Of a DNA stretch of 64,000 nucleotides, positions 16,737 through 26,254 are shown piece after piece (the stretch's first letter is position 1; the number at the start of each line of letters is the position of its first letter). Source of the DNA: Eubacteriales bacterium (GTDB taxonomy: Bacteria; Bacillota; Clostridia; Lachnospirales; Lachnospiraceae). The notes beneath the pieces were generated by a model. That model did not search any database. It was not told the origin of the DNA and worked only from the letters and a program-made list of their open reading frames with translations. The stretch spans positions 1 to 64,000 of the forward strand of contig JAUNJF010000008.1 in assembly GCA_030533405.1 (NCBI GenBank). Reading direction: 5' to 3'. Position numbers and translations under genes: made by a program.

Positions 16737-19700
16737 ATGAATACGAAAGACAGATTGATTGAAAGGTTACTTAGATTTGCAAAAAGACACAAGATATTTA
16801 CATATCCTGTTTTGGCATTGGTTGCGATTATCAGTTTTATGTATAATTTGTTCGGTTGGAGAAATGGTGCAGGGAAGCGCGTAATTGCTGTCGTTATGGT
16901 TATGGTGTTGTTTGTTTCGCAATCCTTTTTTATGACATCTTCTGCAAACGGCTTGGTTGAGGATGACACAGAACAGGAGGAGATTCAGGAATTATTACAG
17001 GCAGATGCAGATAATTCTTTGTTAAGCGCAGAAGATTATGTATCTGAGCCACAGGAAGATAATGGTGGCGGTGATTTAATTTCAGGCGGTGGGAGCCCAA
17101 ATGGAATTTCAGATGCATCACAGGAAAACGATACACTTCTAGAGAATCAAAATATGGAACAAAGTTCTGATGGAAATGAATCAAGTGATTATCAGACTTC
17201 TGTAGATACGGATAATGAAGATACAGATTGGGATGCTGGAAATGAATTTTATGAAGATGAAGAGTTTGACTTTCAGATGTATAACGATGGTGTGGGTGGC
17301 GATCCGACACCACAAACAGTCAGCTGTGTTTTGTACTATGTAGTGGATGGAACTCCAAACTATATAAATAGGATAGATAATATAAGCAATGATGGAGGAG
17401 ATACATATAATTTAAGTTCTGTTGTAAGTGATCAAATCGCTACAAGTGTTAGCAAAATTCATAATGAAACTAACTATAGACTTATTACAGATGCATGGTA
17501 TACATCAGAAGCTTGTAATCCAGGTACAAGTGTAAATCTTAGTGCTGTTTCTGCTACATCGGACAATCAAATATTTTTGTATTGTAAGGGTTATTTAGCT
17601 AAATATGATGTTACTATTAAACATGAAAAATCAGATGGTTCTGCGACTCCTTTTTCAACAGATCCTGCGTTTACTTGTCAAACTTCTGTAGATATTCAGA
17701 ATCCACAACAAGCAGATCGTTATGGAGAATTGGTAATCACAGATATTTCCAGACTTGGATATAAATTTGAAGGTGCTTCAGCAGAAGATGCCAGTGTAAC
17801 AGGTCTTACGAAAGGTGATACAGGTTCTGTCACATTAAAATTAACGGGTAACAAAGCGAGTAGGGATGTTACTTTATATTGGAAACCAAACGATTACATA
17901 GTGAATTATCAGTTGGGTGTGGATGCTAGTTCTATTCATCCAGAAACAGTTTATTTTGATGGAAGTGAAACATTTATTGAAGGTAAGAATTTGGTTATTC
18001 CGAAAACAGGTTATAAATATGATGACGGATGGAAAAATGAAACGTATGGTATTTCTGTATCAGATGGAGACCCTGTTATAAATTTTCAGACTGAATTATA
18101 TGCGAATAAACCTGTCACATTATATCCAAAGGTTGAGTATGATGGGCTTCAATTAAATCAAAGTGCTGTGGAATTTACATACAAGGATGCAAAAGATTCA
18201 GATGTATTTAATGCAACATATAAGACGGTTGGGGGAAATGGTGATTTTACATATGCTTTATCAGATAAAGCTGATTATGCATCGACACTTGCAGCATATG
18301 GCTTGACCTTTGTCCCGACTGGTACCGGATTCAAATTTACGACCTCTTCAGGAGGACCGAAGATGGTTACAAGTAGTCCGGTTCAAGTTGAGATTAAAGT
18401 TACGGATAATAATGCTGAGAAAGATGAGGACAAAGTTTCAACACTCCCAATGACGATTACTGTAAAACCATGTGAAGTTGAGATAGATTTGCCAAAAGAT
18501 TTTGATACTTCTAAGGACTATGATGGTAATAGGGATGTTATATTTGCATCAGGAACATTTCCTACGAAAGACCCTAATATTTATGTAAGCTATGATGCAA
18601 CGAAAGCAAAATACAATAGTAAGGATGTAATAGAAGCAAATCGTATTGAGTTTCCAGAAGGTAGCTTATCTTTGGTTGCAAAGAATGGAGAAAGTATTTC
18701 AAATTATAAATTAAAAGACTCTGGATTTTCGATAAATGGTTCGATTAAACCAATAGATCTTGTTGTAATACCGAAAATTGTTTTTACGAATGGTAAAAAT
18801 TATGTTCGTGCAGGAGAAGCAGATCCGAAGATTGTGTTTGAGGTCAAGAATAGCGCGGATTTGAAAGGCGACGACGGAACAGATTGGTTAGAAAATATTA
18901 AGTATGATACAACAAGACCATCTGATTTGGAAGCGGAACGAAAAGGGAATGAAGCGTGTACGGTGACAAATGTGAATACGGACGGTGTGAAGATTGGTTC
19001 AAACTATCATTTGATTCCGGATACGTCCAATGCTAAGTTTGAGGTTATCAAAGAAGAGACAGAAGAGGGAATTAATTTTGCTATTTCAGGAATTAAAAAA
19101 ACAAAAGATCATACATGGTATTATGGAGGTAGTAATCTAGAAAATCCGGCAGGTGTTTCATTTGAAACGAAGGATGGCTATAATACAGTTGTGCTTTCTG
19201 TAAATGGTAATCCAAAGACATATAAGAATGGAGATAAAATCACAGAAGATATTAATAGTGATAATGTCCAGATATATTTGCTAAGTGATAAAAAGGATGG
19301 TGGTACTGGTGCGGTAACCAAGCCAATTACGATTTCTCTTAAGTATGATCAGTCGGCTCCAGAGTATCAGGGCTATCATGTTACAGAGTTAGGATACACT
19401 TCAGGAACAGAGATTCCAAGTGGTGGTTTTTATTTCCCTGGTGTTGGTGGTGTGATGGATTTTGGTACTTATTCAAAGGCGACACTGAATATTGATATTA
19501 AGTATGCAGATTCTGCATCTGGACTAAAAACATTACATTATGGACTGTTTGGTGCGAATCCAACAGAGGAGACATTTGTTAATTTTGATAAGGCATCGGG
19601 TGTTGCAACTATTAAACTATTGGCAGATAGTGTAGCCAAGATTGGTTATATTAAATGTTATGCACAGGATGAGGCAGGAAACGTTAGTAAAACCATTCAT

Positions 19701-22364
19701 TTATCACCTATAGGTGACAACCCATACGAATGGAGTGTGGAGAGCATCGCACCGGTTGTGAAAAAATTCCAGGTAACTGGACAGATTGATGATGGTCAGA
19801 TTGTTTCTGTTAACAGTGGAAGAGAATGGTATAATCACTGTAATGCGGAATTGGTAGTTGGAGATGCAGTTGCAGGTTTACATGAGATTAAATTGTTTGT
19901 GAATGATAAAGTGATTCCAACGACATATACAGATAAAATTGTTGAGGATAAGACAATTACACAGGCAATTAGCAAGAGTGTTGCTGCTCCGAAGGCAGAT
20001 GCGTCTTATACAGTATATGCGAAGATATTTGATAATGCTGGAAATGAAGTAGAAACGGATCATATTACATTTAAGGTTGATGACGTTCCACCTACATTAG
20101 ATGTTAACTATAAAGAAGGTGTTTGGACGAATGATGAAAAGGTTACTTTTACCGTATCTGATAGCTTGAGTGGTGTAAATTATGTTAGAGTTACAGATAG
20201 TAAAGGTAAGACGTTAGATTGCTATTTGGATAAGCAAGGGGCATCAGGAGTATATACTGGAAGTTTCCAAGCGTCTGAAAAGGGAAAATATATCGTTATT
20301 GCGACGGATAAAGCAGGCAATACAAATAGATGGGAACAAGAAATTAATCATATTTCGAATAAAGTTCCAAGTTGTCCGGTTATCTCTGTTGTGCCAGCAA
20401 CACCAAATGGTGAAAATGGATGGTATAAAACATTACCTTCGTTTTCAATTAAAACAGTTAGTACAACAAGTGATGGAACAGATGTGAATTCGTATTATCA
20501 AATGTGGTTAGAAGGTTCTACACCTTTAAATGAAAGCACGATTTCGGGTAATAAGGTTGACAGAGCTATTACACAGGATGGTGTTTATAATGTTCAGGCA
20601 TGGAGTAAGAGCGTATCTCAGGTATCTTGCTTAAATTCCGCAAATGATAAAATACAGTTGAAAGTTGATACGGATGCGCCTAAGATTACATTTAAAACTT
20701 CAAAGGGATCTGGTTCTTCTATTATTGTTAATTTTGAGGTTACAGATACTGGAAGTGGTGTTAATGCTAATTCTGTAAAAGTTATGCGTGGTACACAAAC
20801 TGTTGTTTCAGAGATTAAAAAAGCACAGAATGGATGTAGTGGCAGCTTTGAAATTAAAGAAACTGGTAATTATACGATTCAGGCAAAAGATATGGCTGGT
20901 AATAATGCGAATGTTGCTGCATTTACACCGATGAGCATGAAGGTGAGAGCGGTAACAAGTATTTCTCAAAATTCAGCTACGATTGGTGCCAATGTGATAA
21001 AAGGAACATTTGATATTGCTTCCGTTAATATTGCCTATCGCAAAACATCAGATTCAAGTTACATTCAGACACAGGCGGTATTGACAAAAGATAGCACAGG
21101 AAGTGTGTCTGCATCAGCTGTATTAAATAATTTGGAAGAAAACACTTCATATGCATATAAGATTACTGCAGTATCGAAAGCGAATTTAGCAGATTCAAGT
21201 GGAGAGGTTTTGGAATATGAAGGTTATTTCAAAACATTATCTTCTACGAATGATGGTATTTCTGTTAATGGTACAGCAAGATATATCAATGGAATGAATG
21301 GAAAGATTACAGTTGGTTTATACGAAGGTAGCACTTGTGTTATGGCAACTGAAATTAAGGCTGGAGATGAGTTCCGATTTACAAATGTAAAAGATGGCAA
21401 TTACAATGTTGTTGCAACAGATGGGTTGTATTCTCGTTCGACAAGATTATTAATTGAAAATGGTAGAATTATCTATCCAAATGGATACATTAGTTTGGTG
21501 CTTTCGGGAAAGAATACATCAGTTGTAGTTAAAACAAATGAAACACCAAATGTTACGGTTGCTAATCTCGATTCCATTTTTGAAGAGGATCCGATAAATT
21601 ATAATAATACAGATGCAAAGACGATTGAAGCTGGTGGTACTGTTGAGTTTGAATTAGACGCAACACTTACTCCTGTTTCGACAGTATCAAAGGGTGAGAT
21701 TGATGCAATGTATGCAGTTACAGATCGTAATAAGGTGGTTGGAGCATATCTTGATTTATCATTATATAAAATAGTTACAGATGTAAATGGAAAGGTTGAT
21801 AAAACAAGAGTGAAAAATCTCGCAAGAGGTACGCAGCTTTCAATCACAATTCCTCTTGGTGCATTGGCTGGTAAGAGAGGTTTGGAAGTTGTTCGTATTC
21901 ATAACGATGGTGATCGTTATGTTGGAGCGTCCTTGATTGATATGGATAGTAATCCAAGTACTTATACTATTTCGACTGGTCAGTTCTCAACATATGCAGT
22001 GTTGTATGACCCAAGAACTGCTACAACAGAAGAGGTAAAACCACCTGTAACCGATACGGTAGAAGATGGTTCTACAGCACCTTCTGAAGATGGTGATATC
22101 TATGATGATCAGTATGGCGATGACGATCCGACAGATGGACCTGGTGAAGACGGTGATGATCCAGATGAGGATGATGGACCGGATGTAGATTTACCACAGA
22201 AACCACAGAAACCACAAAGTCAGGTGAATGTGCATGGTTCAATTGGCTCTCTCAGAAGCTCAGGCTCAGCAAAGACAGGAGATGCTGCACCGATTGCAGC
22301 AGTTGCTGTGATTTTGCTTGTATCAGTTAGTGGATTTGTAGTTTTACGTAGAAAATCAAAATAA
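16737..22364 (+). CDS. Very large multidomain surface protein with sortase-like C-terminus
   Basis: A 1875-residue surface protein. The N-terminus holds two hydrophobic stretches (VLALVAIISFMYNLF, and VIAVVMVMVLFVSQSFF followed by SSANG), the second likely an unusually deep signal peptide. Residues ~75-190 are a low-complexity acidic Asn/Asp/Gly linker. Next come beta-rich modules resembling MBG (YDGNRDVIFASGTF) and repeated Ig-like modules ending in DEAGN, DNAGN, DKAGN or DMAGN. Around residue 1405-1500 lies an Fn3-like module. The end is an acidic Asp/Pro stretch, SAKTGD, a hydrophobic helix and RRKSK, a sortase-type sorting signal lacking canonical LPxTG. An adhesin or matrix-binding role is likely but the ligand is unknown. 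Confidence 0.85.
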   Translation: MNTKDRLIERLLRFAKRHKIFTYPVLALVAIISFMYNLFGWRNGAGKRVIAVVMVMVLFVSQSFFMTSSANGLVEDDTEQEEIQELLQADADNSLLSAEDYVSEPQEDNGGGDLISGGGSPNGISDASQENDTLLENQNMEQSSDGNESSDYQTSVDTDNEDTDWDAGNEFYEDEEFDFQMYNDGVGGDPTPQTVSCVLYYVVDGTPNYINRIDNISNDGGDTYNLSSVVSDQIATSVSKIHNETNYRLITDAWYTSEACNPGTSVNLSAVSATSDNQIFLYCKGYLAKYDVTIKHEKSDGSATPFSTDPAFTCQTSVDIQNPQQADRYGELVITDISRLGYKFEGASAEDASVTGLTKGDTGSVTLKLTGNKASRDVTLYWKPNDYIVNYQLGVDASSIHPETVYFDGSETFIEGKNLVIPKTGYKYDDGWKNETYGISVSDGDPVINFQTELYANKPVTLYPKVEYDGLQLNQSAVEFTYKDAKDSDVFNATYKTVGGNGDFTYALSDKADYASTLAAYGLTFVPTGTGFKFTTSSGGPKMVTSSPVQVEIKVTDNNAEKDEDKVSTLPMTITVKPCEVEIDLPKDFDTSKDYDGNRDVIFASGTFPTKDPNIYVSYDATKAKYNSKDVIEANRIEFPEGSLSLVAKNGESISNYKLKDSGFSINGSIKPIDLVVIPKIVFTNGKNYVRAGEADPKIVFEVKNSADLKGDDGTDWLENIKYDTTRPSDLEAERKGNEACTVTNVNTDGVKIGSNYHLIPDTSNAKFEVIKEETEEGINFAISGIKKTKDHTWYYGGSNLENPAGVSFETKDGYNTVVLSVNGNPKTYKNGDKITEDINSDNVQIYLLSDKKDGGTGAVTKPITISLKYDQSAPEYQGYHVTELGYTSGTEIPSGGFYFPGVGGVMDFGTYSKATLNIDIKYADSASGLKTLHYGLFGANPTEETFVNFDKASGVATIKLLADSVAKIGYIKCYAQDEAGNVSKTIHLSPIGDNPYEWSVESIAPVVKKFQVTGQIDDGQIVSVNSGREWYNHCNAELVVGDAVAGLHEIKLFVNDKVIPTTYTDKIVEDKTITQAISKSVAAPKADASYTVYAKIFDNAGNEVETDHITFKVDDVPPTLDVNYKEGVWTNDEKVTFTVSDSLSGVNYVRVTDSKGKTLDCYLDKQGASGVYTGSFQASEKGKYIVIATDKAGNTNRWEQEINHISNKVPSCPVISVVPATPNGENGWYKTLPSFSIKTVSTTSDGTDVNSYYQMWLEGSTPLNESTISGNKVDRAITQDGVYNVQAWSKSVSQVSCLNSANDKIQLKVDTDAPKITFKTSKGSGSSIIVNFEVTDTGSGVNANSVKVMRGTQTVVSEIKKAQNGCSGSFEIKETGNYTIQAKDMAGNNANVAAFTPMSMKVRAVTSISQNSATIGANVIKGTFDIASVNIAYRKTSDSSYIQTQAVLTKDSTGSVSASAVLNNLEENTSYAYKITAVSKANLADSSGEVLEYEGYFKTLSSTNDGISVNGTARYINGMNGKITVGLYEGSTCVMATEIKAGDEFRFTNVKDGNYNVVATDGLYSRSTRLLIENGRIIYPNGYISLVLSGKNTSVVVKTNETPNVTVANLDSIFEEDPINYNNTDAKTIEAGGTVEFELDATLTPVSTVSKGEIDAMYAVTDRNKVVGAYLDLSLYKIVTDVNGKVDKTRVKNLARGTQLSITIPLGALAGKRGLEVVRIHNDGDRYVGASLIDMDSNPSTYTISTGQFSTYAVLYDPRTATTEEVKPPVTDTVEDGSTAPSEDGDIYDDQYGDDDPTDGPGEDGDDPDEDDGPDVDLPQKPQKPQSQVNVHGSIGSLRSSGSAKTGDAAPIAAVAVILLVSVSGFVVLRRKSK

Positions 22365-22463
22365 AATTACTTACAGTAATTACCATAATAATAATTAGTT
22401 CCCTGCAAATAATATTAACAAGACATTGATATGTCTTAAATAAATTATTTGGAGGGAACTGTT

Positions 22464-22658
22464 ATGTCAAATTCAAACAATTCAAGTAAGAAGTCAGATG
22501 CTATGAACCGTTTTAAAATGGAGTGCGCTTCAGAAGTAGGCGTATCATTAAAGGATGGTTATAATGGAGACTTGACATCAAGAGAGAATGGTTCTGTTGG
22601 TGGTCAGATGACTAAAAAGCTTGTAGAAGCGCAGATGAACCAGATGTCTGGTAAGTAA
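22464..22658 (+). CDS. Alpha/beta-type small acid-soluble spore protein
   Basis: A 64-residue SASP that binds and protects spore DNA. The family core is clear: MECASEVGVSLKDGYNGDLT, then SRENGSVGGQMTKKLVE. The germination protease site would lie at the E-C-A-S-E segment, which has Cys where Phe or Ile is usual. The start is the ATG at 22464 after GGAGGGA; an upstream in-frame ATG at 22449 overlaps the box and is rejected. A strong terminator follows. In sporulating relatives such genes are made in the forespore under sigma-G. CATAATA at about 22383 could be a -10 element, but I see no good -35. Confidence 0.93.
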   Translation: MSNSNNSSKKSDAMNRFKMECASEVGVSLKDGYNGDLTSRENGSVGGQMTKKLVEAQMNQMSGK

Positions 22659-22677
22659 TTCGCTTAAAAGCAAACAA

Positions 22678-22725
22678 ACAGCCATATTGTTTTCTGAATT
22701 TCGGAAAACAATATGGCTGTTTTTA
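22678..22725 (+). terminator. Strong terminator of the SASP gene
   Basis: A 17-bp perfect stem (ACAGCCATATTGTTTTC, 22678-22694, with its complement at 22704-22720) ends in TTTTT. Confidence 0.9.
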
Positions 22726-22755
22726 CATATATAGTGAAATCTATCCAAAAAAAAC

Positions 22756-22785
22756 TAGACATTTCAAGTGTTGTCGTGCTATAAT
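22756..22785 (+). promoter_or_regulatory. Candidate sigma-A promoter for tig
   Basis: TAGACA (22756-22761), an 18-base spacer, then a perfect TATAAT (22780-22785), about 100 bases before the tig start. Confidence 0.6.
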
Positions 22786-22886
22786 TGATTGATTTGTGCA
22801 GACAGAAGACTTACCGGAATGCCGGATTTGAAATGAAAAACTGCAAATGAATTAAATGATATATATTTTAAGGAGGAATTGTTAAG

Positions 22887-24173
22887 ATGAGTTTAACAGT
22901 TGAAAAATTAGAAAAGAATATGGCTAAGTTAACAATTACTGTGCCAGCAGATGAGTTTGTAGAGGCAATGAAGGCTTCTTATAATAAGCAGAAAGGTAAG
23001 ATTTCAATTCCTGGTTTCCGTAAGGGTAAAGTGCCTCAGGCATATTTAGAAAAGGTATATGGTGCAGAGATGTTTTATGAGGATGCAGCCAATACATGTA
23101 TGGAGAATTCTTATCCAGGCGCATTGGATGAGTGTGATTTAGATGTAGTATCTCGTCCAGAAGTTGATGTTGTTCAGATGGAAAAAGGAAAAGATTTTAT
23201 TTATACAGCAACAGTAGCAGTTAAGCCTGAAGTTACATTGGGTGATTACAAGGGAATCGAAGTTGAGAAGATTGAAGTTGAAGTGACAGATGAGGATGTA
23301 CAGGCTGAGTTATTGAATGTTCAGAAACAGAATTCTCGTAACATTCCAGTAGAAGACAGAGCAGCTAAGATGGATGATGAAGTAACAATCGATTTCGAAG
23401 GTTTTGTAGACGGTGTTGCTTTTGAAGGTGGTAAAGGTGAGAATTATCAGTTAACATTAGGTTCTCATTCATTTATTGATACATTTGAGGATCAGATTGT
23501 TGGTAAGAACATTGGCGAAGAATTCGATGTTAATGTTACTTTCCCAGAGGATTATCAGGCAGAAGATCTTGCTGGAAAGCCTGCATTGTTCAAGTGTAAA
23601 TTAAATGGAATCAAGGAAACAGAGCTTCCTGAGTTAGATGATGATTTTGCATCTGATGTTTCAGAATTTGATACAATGGATGAATACAAAGAAGATATTA
23701 AGGCTACCCTTAAGGTGAAGAAAGAGAAAGCCGCAAAGAATGAAAAAGAGGGTAAGGTTATCGAGAAGATTATTGAGAATGCAACAATGGAGATTCCTGA
23801 GCCAATGATCGAGACACAGAAAGAGCAGATGATGAGTGAGTTTGCTCAGCAGATTAGTTATCAGGGATTATCAATTGACCAGTACTTCCAGTTCACAGGT
23901 ATGACAAGAGAGAAATTCTTAGAGAGCACAACTCCAGAAGCTGAGAGAAGAATTAAGTCTCGTCTTGTATTAGAGGCAATTGCAACTGCAGAGAACATTG
24001 AAGTTTCTGAGGATGAATTGAAAGAAGAGCTTCAGAAGATGGCTGATATGTACCAGATGGATATTGAGCAGTTAACAGGTCTTGTAGGAGAGGCTGAGCA
24101 GGAAGCAATTAAGAAAGATATCGCAGTTCAGAAGGCTGTAGATCTTGTTGTAGAGGCATCTGTAGAGAAATAA
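22887..24173 (+). CDS. tig: Trigger factor (ribosome-associated chaperone and prolyl isomerase)
   Basis: At 428 residues the protein has standard trigger factor length. The ribosome-docking signature is GFRKGKVPQAYLEKVYG at ~residue 45. The FKBP-type domain includes DDEVTIDFEGFVDGVAFEGGKGENY and GSHSFIDTFEDQIVG. The C-terminal ~180 residues are the helical chaperone arms, rich in Glu and Lys. It binds near the ribosome exit tunnel and shields nascent chains. It heads a conserved Firmicute run tig-clpP-clpX-lon-ysxC, linking nascent-chain folding to ATP-dependent proteolysis. A strong AAGGAGG box is 8 bases from the ATG. Confidence 0.97.
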   Translation: MSLTVEKLEKNMAKLTITVPADEFVEAMKASYNKQKGKISIPGFRKGKVPQAYLEKVYGAEMFYEDAANTCMENSYPGALDECDLDVVSRPEVDVVQMEKGKDFIYTATVAVKPEVTLGDYKGIEVEKIEVEVTDEDVQAELLNVQKQNSRNIPVEDRAAKMDDEVTIDFEGFVDGVAFEGGKGENYQLTLGSHSFIDTFEDQIVGKNIGEEFDVNVTFPEDYQAEDLAGKPALFKCKLNGIKETELPELDDDFASDVSEFDTMDEYKEDIKATLKVKKEKAAKNEKEGKVIEKIIENATMEIPEPMIETQKEQMMSEFAQQISYQGLSIDQYFQFTGMTREKFLESTTPEAERRIKSRLVLEAIATAENIEVSEDELKEELQKMADMYQMDIEQLTGLVGEAEQEAIKKDIAVQKAVDLVVEASVEK

Positions 24174-24264
24174 TATATGATTTTTAGGGATGGAACTGGT
24201 ATTTTGCCAGTTTCATTTCAAGTTATATATCCTTATGATTTTGAAAAGTAAAGGAGGGTTTCAT

Positions 24265-24855
24265 ATGAGTTTAGTACCTTATGTCATTGAGCAGACAAGT
24301 CGTGGTGAGCGTTCATACGACATTTATTCTAGATTATTAAAGGATCGTATTATTTTCCTTGGTGAAGAAGTGAATGATACAACAGCAAGTTTGGTTATGG
24401 CGCAGTTGTTATTCTTAGAGTCAGAGGATCCATCCAAAGATATTCAGCTTTATATCAACAGTCCAGGTGGTTCTGTTTCAGCTGGATGGGGAATTTACGA
24501 TACCATGCAATATATTAAATGTGATGTTTCAACAATTTGTTGTGGTATGGCTGCTAGTATGGGAGCATTTTTGTTGGCAGGTGGAACAAAAGGTAAGCGT
24601 ATGGCATTACCAAATGCAGAGATTATGATTCATCAGCCAATGGGTGGAATGCCAGGTGGAAGTCAGGCAAGTGATATGGAAATCACAACAAGACATATTT
24701 TAAGAACAAAACGTAAATTAAATCAGGTTTTAGCAGATGCAACTGGTAAGACAATTGAGGTGATTGAGAAGGATACAGATAGAGATAACTGGTTATCCGC
24801 ACAGGAAGCGTTAGAGTATGGATTGATTGATTCCATTATTACGAATCGAGAGTAA
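24265..24855 (+). CDS. clpP: ATP-dependent Clp protease proteolytic subunit
   Basis: A 196-residue serine peptidase subunit, the usual size. I chose the ATG at 24265 because AAAGGAGGG sits before it and the encoded [19 protein letters not shown] is the canonical N-terminus; an in-frame ATG at 24190 would add 25 unrelated residues. The catalytic triad is Ser98 ([12 protein letters not shown]), His123 ([13 protein letters not shown]) and Asp172 (in TDRDNW). The subunits form a double heptamer that degrades substrates fed by ClpX. clpX follows 26 bases later. Confidence 0.97.
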   Translation: MSLVPYVIEQTSRGERSYDIYSRLLKDRIIFLGEEVNDTTASLVMAQLLFLESEDPSKDIQLYINSPGGSVSAGWGIYDTMQYIKCDVSTICCGMAASMGAFLLAGGTKGKRMALPNAEIMIHQPMGGMPGGSQASDMEITTRHILRTKRKLNQVLADATGKTIEVIEKDTDRDNWLSAQEALEYGLIDSIITNRE

Positions 24856-24881
24856 GAGTATTTAAAAAATGAGGTGTAAAA

Positions 24882-26174
24882 ATGGCAAATCGTGGAGATG
24901 AAAGAAAATCGTTACGTTGTTCATTTTGTAATAAAACACAGGATCAGGTTAGAAAATTGATTGCTGGCCAGAATGTATATATTTGTGATGAATGTATCGA
25001 GGTATGTTCAGAGATTATTGAAGATGAATTAGACGATTTTGATGATTCTACTGAAATCAATTTATTAAAACCAAAAGAGATTAAGGATTTTCTAGATCAA
25101 TATGTAATTGGTCAGGAAGATGCCAAGAAAGTGTTGGCTGTAGCGGTATATAATCACTACAAAAGAATTCTTTCTGATCGTGATTTTGATGTTGAGTTAC
25201 AAAAGAGTAATATCATTATGGTTGGACCAACAGGTTCCGGCAAGACATATTTGGCACAGACACTTGCAAAACTTTTGAATGTTCCATTTGCGATTGCAGA
25301 TGCAACAGCATTAACTGAGGCAGGTTATGTGGGTGAAGATGTAGAAAATATTTTGTTAAAGTTGATTCAGGCATCTGATTATGACGTAGAACGTGCACAA
25401 CATGGTATTATTTATATTGATGAGATTGATAAGATTACTAAGAAATCTGAAAATGTTTCAATTACAAGAGATGTATCAGGTGAAGGTGTACAGCAGGCTC
25501 TTTTGAAAATTATTGAGGGAACTGTTGCGTCTGTACCACCACAGGGTGGAAGAAAGCATCCACATCAGGAATTTATTCAGATCGACACAAGTAATATTTT
25601 GTTTATTTGTGGTGGTGCTTTTGATGGCTTGGAGAAGATTATTGAGAGCAGAATTGGTCAAAAATCAATTGGTTTTGGCGGTATTTTATCAGAGCATACA
25701 GATGAAAATGTAGGTGAGCTTTTCAAGAAAGTAACGCCAACAGATTTTGTAAAATATGGTTTGATTCCAGAGTTTATTGGACGTGTGCCAGTAGCTGTAA
25801 CCTTGGATTTGTTAGACGAAGATGCATTGGTTCGTATCTTAACAGAGCCAAAGAGTGCAATTTGCAAGCAGTATAAGAAATTATTTGAGTTAGATGGTGT
25901 GGAACTTGAATTTGAAGCAGAAGCATTAAAAGCGATTGCAAAAGAAACGATGGATAGAAAGACAGGAGCAAGAGGTCTTCGTTCTATTATTGAAAAAGCA
26001 GTCACAGATTTAATGTATGAGGTTCCGTCTAATGAATCTATTGTAAAATGTGTGATTACAAAGGAATCTGTAGAGGGTACTGGTGAGCCAGAAATCGTAT
26101 ATTCTGATGATCCAAGACCAAAGAAACCATTTACAAAGCGTCATTCGAAAAAAAACAGTGACGAGATTGCATAA
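24882..26174 (+). CDS. clpX: ATP-dependent Clp protease ATP-binding subunit ClpX
   Basis: A 430-residue AAA+ unfoldase. The N-terminal C4 zinc-binding domain is visible: [15 protein letters not shown], then ICDECIEVC. The Walker A motif is [15 protein letters not shown], Walker B is [10 protein letters not shown], and the pore loop is [19 protein letters not shown] marks the sensor-2 helix. The acidic linker after the zinc finger and the Lys-rich tail are normal. It recognises degradation tags, unfolds the substrates and hands them to ClpP. It is encoded directly after clpP and is followed by a hairpin that may partly separate it from lon. Confidence 0.97.
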   Translation: MANRGDERKSLRCSFCNKTQDQVRKLIAGQNVYICDECIEVCSEIIEDELDDFDDSTEINLLKPKEIKDFLDQYVIGQEDAKKVLAVAVYNHYKRILSDRDFDVELQKSNIIMVGPTGSGKTYLAQTLAKLLNVPFAIADATALTEAGYVGEDVENILLKLIQASDYDVERAQHGIIYIDEIDKITKKSENVSITRDVSGEGVQQALLKIIEGTVASVPPQGGRKHPHQEFIQIDTSNILFICGGAFDGLEKIIESRIGQKSIGFGGILSEHTDENVGELFKKVTPTDFVKYGLIPEFIGRVPVAVTLDLLDEDALVRILTEPKSAICKQYKKLFELDGVELEFEAEALKAIAKETMDRKTGARGLRSIIEKAVTDLMYEVPSNESIVKCVITKESVEGTGEPEIVYSDDPRPKKPFTKRHSKKNSDEIA

Positions 26175-26189
26175 TGATGATATAAGAAG

Positions 26190-26220
26190 TGGGACTTGAC
26201 ATATGCCAGGTCCCATTTTC
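26190..26220 (+). terminator. Hairpin terminator between clpX and lon
   Basis: TGGGACTTG (26190-26198) pairs with CAGGTCCCA (26207-26215) and is followed by TTTTC. The weak T tract suggests partial read-through into lon. Confidence 0.65.
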
Positions 26221-26254
26221 AGCAATAGAAAAAAGCCGGAAAGGCGGTTGAAAT

